This document shows positions 59,229-64,000 of a stretch of DNA of 64,000 nt, piece by piece; the stretch's first letter is position 1; each line of letters begins with the position of its first letter. The DNA comes from Ascaphus truei (lineage: Eukaryota; Chordata; Amphibia; Anura; Ascaphidae): NCBI GenBank assembly GCA_036426205.1, contig CM071568.1:121196225-121260224 (forward strand). Reading direction: 5' to 3'. Made by a program: the position numbers and the translations under genes. Under the pieces are notes generated by a model. That model worked only from the letters and a program-made list of their open reading frames with translations, did no database searches and had not been told where the DNA came from.

Positions 59229-59720
59229 ATGTCTGTACATACTGTGCTATATGTATGCACACACAGCTGTCTCTTACACATACAAATACTCCTTGTTTTT
59301 CCATCCCTATAAACCAATAAGGACCACATAGTATCTACACACACTTTTATTTATGCTACAATCTCTCACATTTCCACACCTACCCACACCATTAATATTA
59401 ACTCTCACTCCACACACACCTTTTGTAAAGCACTGTATACACTGTGGACTCTACATTCATTTATATTCACACAGATACACACACACACTCTCACATCACT
59501 AACTTTCAGGAACCATTTAACACCTCTAGCCATAAATCACATCCACACACGGGGAGGGACAAGCACAGATAACATTCAAAGAGACACTGTTTTTAAGTAT
59601 ACCCTTTACTTGCTTCATTCATTGTAACATCGCCGGAAGAAGAGATCAGTGTATCTCGAAAGCTCGCACAAATAAAAGCATTTCGTTAGCCACAGAACTA
59701 TATCGTCTATTTATTTTTTG
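59229..59720 (+). mobile_element. Right pseudo-LTR of the Penelope-type element
   Basis: The intact 492-bp partner of 57103-58003 ends with ATCTCGAAAGCTCGCACAAA and then AGCATTTCGTTAGCCACAGA. It directly abuts the 5'-truncated RT at 59228, an arrangement known for Penelope copies. Confidence 0.85.
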
Positions 59721-59750
59721 ATTATTGAAGCTCGACTAACACGGTACTGA

Positions 59751-59754
<4 letters not shown>

Positions 59755-59816
<62 letters not shown>

Positions 59817-59925
59817 CACACCACAAACACACACACACACACACACACACACCACACACCCACATACACACACAACACAACAACCACACCTAACCCTGGA
59901 AGTGGGGTGTTTTTGTTAGAACCCT
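59755..59925. repeat. (TA)n and (CA)n microsatellite
   Basis: A TA run is followed by interrupted CA repeats. Confidence 0.95.
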
Positions 59926-60670
59926 CTGACACACTCTAACCACAGCATTTCAAACAAAATGCTGCATTAATTATAGCCTGAATTGATGTATGCAAGTTTC
60001 AAAGGTTACACACGTCAGTCAAAGTGAGAACAGAGGAAGCTCACACTTCCTTCTTGGGAGTATCAGACCAATTTATTGGCTTGGGATAACTACTAAAAAC
60101 TAGCAGCTTAAATATAAATTGTACTGTGGTTTAAGAGTAAATGTTCAGACCCAAAGAATATAGCGTTGGCTGTTCATTGTTTTTTGTTTTTTTTACGAGT
60201 TATCGATTATTTTCTATTTACTTGGAAGCAATAGTAAGTAAAGCTACAGTATGTAGTCAGAATCACCTTGCTTGTGATTTTCTTCATTTCATGCAAATGA
60301 ATTTCAACACCTGTGAAACTGCAAGAATTATGCACTTCAGGCTGCAGCAAAAGCCTGGTTGATATTGTCTTTGAGATCATGAGGAAACAAATGTATTATT
60401 TGTTAAATCTGTAAGATGTGTGGGACAAATAGATAATGATGTGCCTTTTTGTTCTGTTCTCTTAACCCATGCAGTGCTACAAAACAGTGCTTTGCAGTCC
60501 ACTCCACTAGTGAAGAGGCTAACATGGACGTATTTAGTTTTTGCCTTTATTGACCTGTATGCTCTTCTGGGAATGTTCTTAATTTATACTATTCTCAATT
60601 TCGCCTGGAAATAATGCTGTACAGATTGTTGTGTAGGTATTTTGTAAAGAGCCAAGTACATTGTCGTTGC
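59926..60670. other. AT-rich intronic sequence, nothing recognised
   Basis: The 64-codon frame at 60420-60614 has no known motif and no splice context matching ATP9B. Confidence 0.5.
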
Positions 60671-60730
60671 TATATATATATATATATATATATAGATATT
60701 AAGAAGAATATAATATATATATATATATAC

Positions 60731-60782
<52 letters not shown>
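60671..60782. repeat. (TA)n and (CA)n microsatellite
   Basis: Two TA runs are followed by about 26 CA units. Confidence 0.95.
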
Positions 60783-60788
<6 letters not shown>

Positions 60789-60794
60789 TTGGGT

Positions 60795-60945
60795 GAAAAA
60801 CACCAAAAAATCTACTCGCCACACAAAAAAATCTACTCGCCACCTAGTACCAAACGTGTGCTGCTTGGGCCAATATTTACTCGCCCGGGGGTTAAATCCA
60901 CTCGCCCGGGGCGAGCAAATGTATAGGTTTGTCGAACACTGTATA
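60795..60945. repeat. Short dispersed repeat with ATCTACTCGCCAC motif
   Basis: AAATCTACTCGCCAC occurs twice in tandem. It is followed by related ATTTACTCGCCCGGGG and CCACTCGCCCGGGGCGAG, then GTTTGTCGAACACTG before a TA run. The family was not identified. Confidence 0.55.
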
Positions 60946-61129
60946 TATATATATATATATATATATTTGTTTTCCATACATACATTTGCACATATATACA
61001 TAAACCGTTCCAAATGTGAAACTTACACTGTCAAAGTAAACTAAAAAATATATAACTCTACTCTTTTATAGACTGCACTGCAAAAGCAGGGAAGTATTGA
61101 CAATTTGTCATGGTCCACATATAATGTAT

Positions 61130-61477
61130 TTATGTACCTTTTTTTTTTATTGGGCCAACTAATTACGCAGTGCTTTACAATTTATATAAACATTTCAATA
61201 TAGGAAATGTAATACTACAGATGGGATAAGTGCATTAAGACACACAAGAAAGGAGTCCCTGACACAAAGAGCTTACAATCAAATCGGCATGTGGGGAGAC
61301 CAACAGTAACAGTACATCTGAGTATATTGGTTAGAGTGTGTATTAGAGCATACTGTAGGTTCATGTTTAGTGGTCATCCAAGACTATTTAAACACTTTGT
61401 TGAAAAGATACGTGTAGAGATGGGTTTTGAACAAGGTTAGTGACATTAGAGTTTGGGAGATGATCCCCAAACCGGTG
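61130..61477. repeat. Repeat-like sequence with CAAAGAGCTTACAATC
   Basis: After a T-run it contains GCAGTGCTTTACAATTTATA and CAAAGAGCTTACAATC, the look of a dispersed amphibian repeat. It ends where a hAT MITE is inserted. Confidence 0.4.
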
Positions 61478-61485
61478 CTCTAGAT

Positions 61486-61774
61486 CAGGGGCGCGCAAAC
61501 TGGGGGACGGGAGATTCGCTGGAAGCCAAGGTAAGAGAAGCTGCAGTGGCCCCTTACTTCCCCGAAGGCATTTCAATGAAATGCCGGGGATCGCGCAAGC
61601 CCTCTGTAACTTCTCTTACCTTGGCTTCCAGTGACGCATCACCACGGCCACCCGGCGGGGGTCACGTGACGTCACGTTGCCATGGCAATGTGGTGTCACA
61701 TGACTTGACACCGGAGCCAGGCAGGGGGGGAGAGCAGGCAGGGGGACGCAGACTGAAAAGTTTGCGCACCCCTG
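61486..61774. mobile_element. hAT-type MITE with exact CTCTAGAT target duplication
   Basis: It starts CAGGGGCGCGCAAACT and ends AGTTTGCGCACCCCTG (one base differs at the junction region). Exact 8-bp duplications CTCTAGAT lie at 61478-61485 and 61775-61782. The interior shares CCCCGAAGGCATTT and AAATGCCGGGGATC with the copy at 51281. Confidence 0.9.
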
Positions 61775-61782
61775 CTCTAGAT

Positions 61783-63340
61783 CAAGGATAAAATAGCAAC
61801 ATTGCTACAGTATGTATAATCACGTGTAGTAACATTTGTATGAACAATCCAGGAACTGTATGAGTGCTGTAAATGAAAGCGTGAATTGCAGGCCAATTGT
61901 ATAATGTGGATGAAAAACACAGGTAGGGGGAGAAAAGGAGGGAGGGGGATGACCAGTACCGGAGGACCCACTGTAAGGTGAGCATTACGATGCAGATAAA
62001 CCCAACCACCACAAGCCCTCAAATGTCCTGGAGTCACACACTAGCCCTACATGGCACGGAAGATAAGTAGAATAACTCACAGGTAGAAGTGTCCGCATCC
62101 GTCCGCGGAGCAACGAAAGCCAGTCCTATACTCCAGCCGATGAATAGATACACAAAAATAGGCAAAGAAGGCGTGCACTGCAACCCGCTAATTTTTTTTG
62201 AACAAGAAGATGCTTGGAAAACATTGATAGGAGATTGAGTTTTAGAGGTAGGGTGCAGCATGTGAGAGGAGTTGTAGGCATGAGACTATGGTGACATGGG
62301 CATAGAGAGAAGACAGGCCTGAGCAGAGCAAGTAGGTGTATAGCAAATAAATAAAGGTGATATATAAGTAGAGCAGAGGAGTGGAGAGCTTTGAAAGAGA
62401 GAATAATTCTGTAATGAATGCGAGTTTAATAGGGAGTTTTTTGGAGGAGAGAAACAGACTTGTTAAGAGGAGGAGGTTATTCTCACTGCAGCATTTTTAA
62501 TAGATTGTAGGTTAGAGAGCTGCGAGGCAGTAAGGCCAGTAAGGAGAAGGTTGCAGAAGTCCAGGCGGGAGAGAATGAGGGTATGCATTAACATTTTAGT
62601 AGCAGAAAAACAGAAGAGCTGTATCTTAGCAATGTTATGGTGACAGAAAATTCAAGAGTTAGCAATAGAATTAAGACATGGGGAGAACAAAAGAAGAGAG
62701 TCAAATTTGACATCTAAACATTGGGCTTGGGAAACTGGATCGATTGTAGTGTTTGAAAAGGGCACAATGGGGTTTGATTTATGTTAGATTATGAGCAGCT
62801 CGATGTTTGACGTATTGTGTTTAAGGCATCTCGCTGCAACTCAAAAGGAGATTGCTGTGAGACAGAAGGAGACCTGGGATTGTACTGCAGATGTGAGAAA
62901 AATGAATCTAAAGGGTCAACAATTGAGTATACAGTATATAGCGGAAGAAAATGAATTATAAATAGAATGACTAAGGGAACAATGAAAGAGGTAGGGAGAA
63001 AGCCAGGAGAGGGCTTTATCACAAACACCAATTGAGCGGAGAGTGTGAAGGAGAAAGGAGTGGTCAACAGTATAAAAGGAAGCAGACCGGTGGAGTAGAA
63101 TGAGTGGGAAGTAATGTCCTTGGGATTTAGCAGTGTGGATGTTATTTGCTACTTTGGTGAGTGCTGTTCAGTTGAGTGAACAGTGCACAAACCAGATTCC
63201 AGGAGGACGTAGGAGCTGAGGAAAGACAGCATGCAGAAAGATACAAGCCTTTTGAGGCAAAAGATAGGAGGGACACAGGGTGACTGATGGGGTTAGCGGT
63301 GAATGCTCTTAAAAATAGATCTCGTAACCGTGTTTTAACC
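61783..63340. repeat. Purine-rich unclassified repeat-like segment
   Basis: From about 62200 the + strand is strongly A/G-rich, with phrases such as GTGGAGAGCTTTGAAAGAGA and GAAGTCCAGGCGGGAGAGAA, suggesting one long non-coding dispersed repeat. No termini or protein motif were found. Confidence 0.4.
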
Positions 63341-64000
63341 TTTTCAGTGCCGGTGGCCCAGCAGGCACCAGAATGCCATCAGACCTCTGGCATTTGCGGA
63401 CATGTAACTGCTTCAGCAGCGATTAAATGACTACCACCTTATATAGATGTGTCCACCAAAACAGATTTTAACTTTCTTTCAAGTATTTCAGTTTTACAGA
63501 ATGGTTAAAATGTTATGGGGCTTAAAATCTTATATGCATATATATGTAATTGATGAAATAAAAAAAAAAAAAAAAAAAAGAGGGGGACCATCCCGAACAA
63601 AAACACCAAAGATTAAATAGTACTAAGGATTGTAATGGAATTGAGAGAGTTCTAAAGGCATCTTGTTTGTGAGCGGCTATAATTATTGTCTGTACCTTGA
63701 TATGAAGAAGCCGATGTGACTGTGTATCATTCCTAAAGCTTCACGTTTAGCCCGTGGCTCAGGAACAACATGCTGATCTGTGTTTGGTGTGTATCCCTTA
63801 ATTATAAGAATGTTTAAAATAGCACAAGATATAATGAAGCAATGCTTAATGCAGCAATCACCCCCTAAAATGTATGTGTTTTTTTTTTTTTTAAACCTTA
63901 CAGTACCTGAACCAGAGGGATTCCTCTGACACATCCCTCCAGAAACGCCCTAATTCCTGAGATGTTTATAGTAGAAATGTGGCTGTGGACTCCTGATGAT
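63341..64000. other. Intronic sequence, nothing recognised
   Basis: A-run near 63560-63579 and T-run near 63879-63891; no gene or element is supported. Confidence 0.5.

Larger units (their letters stand above)
1..64000 (+). other. ATP9B: Interior of the ATP9B gene (two exons, otherwise intron)
   Basis: Two exons with matching splice signals lie on the + strand at 41308-41420 and 46239-46487 and encode consecutive parts of ATP9B, so the whole window is inferred to lie within this gene's transcribed region. I looked for the flanking coding blocks (the PEELGRLVYLLTD block before and the VALVQWTE block after) and did not find them. The flanking introns therefore appear to run off both window ends. 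The remaining sequence is transposable-element remnants, tandem repeats and AT-rich unique DNA. Confidence 0.8.

Noticed and set aside
60420..60614. 64-codon hydrophobic frame as an ATP9B transmembrane exon
   Set aside because: The sequence does not match any ATP9B segment I know, and there is no proper acceptor/donor pair at its edges.

Overview
The window is intronic DNA from a large, repeat-rich vertebrate genome, most likely an amphibian (frog-like). That attribution is an inference from the repeat mix: a Penelope-type element with GIY-YIG, a DIRS-type tyrosine-recombinase element, Tc1, L1- and L2-type LINEs, and many short inverted-repeat DNA transposons. It contains two protein-coding exons of one gene, ATP9B, an ATP9/Neo1-class P4-ATPase. 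Both are on the + strand, at 41308-41420 and 46239-46487. The first continues the DKTG phosphorylation loop; the second carries nucleotide-binding-domain sequence ending in the ATP9 hallmark SSPDE. I found no other exon, so introns of at least 41.3 kb (upstream) and 17.5 kb (downstream) flank the pair, with a 4.8 kb intron between them.

Layout. 1-7.5 kb: AT-rich intron with few recognisable features. 7.5-13.6 kb: an L1 3' remnant split by a TTAA-flanked element, a 21-G run, two palindromes and a DIRS-like remnant. 13.6-22.2 kb: a 238-bp near-perfect hairpin, a hAT-type MITE, a TA-flanked MITE, a triplicated segment around a 70-N gap, and a dead Tc1. 22.4-25.2 kb: an L1 remnant with an L2-type fragment inside it. 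25.2-34.2 kb: mostly unassigned. 34.2-41.2 kb: 25-bp and 54-bp minisatellites, a Tigger-like MITE, a 481-bp palindromic MITE and an L2-type 3' end. 41.2-46.5 kb: the two exons, a G-quadruplex motif just before the first, and a 40-bp minisatellite with higher-order structure between them. 46.9-48.5 kb: a 1.48-kb palindrome. 49.4-55.3 kb: a cluster of TTAA, hAT and Tigger-like MITEs. 56.1-56.8 kb: two tandem, very GC-rich units built as chains of hairpins. 57.1-59.7 kb: a 5'-truncated Penelope element with inverted pseudo-LTRs and a nested LINE tail. 59.7-64 kb: microsatellites, another hAT MITE and purine-rich repeat-like sequence.

Functionally the window serves one gene; everything else looks like transposable-element or tandem-repeat sequence within its introns. 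The most unusual object is the hairpin-chain pair at 56107-56817. Its two copies differ by compensatory changes in both arms of the terminal stem, and each unit has imperfect TA-bounded terminal inverted repeats. I do not recognise this family. No RNA gene, promoter, CRISPR array or complete mobile element was found.
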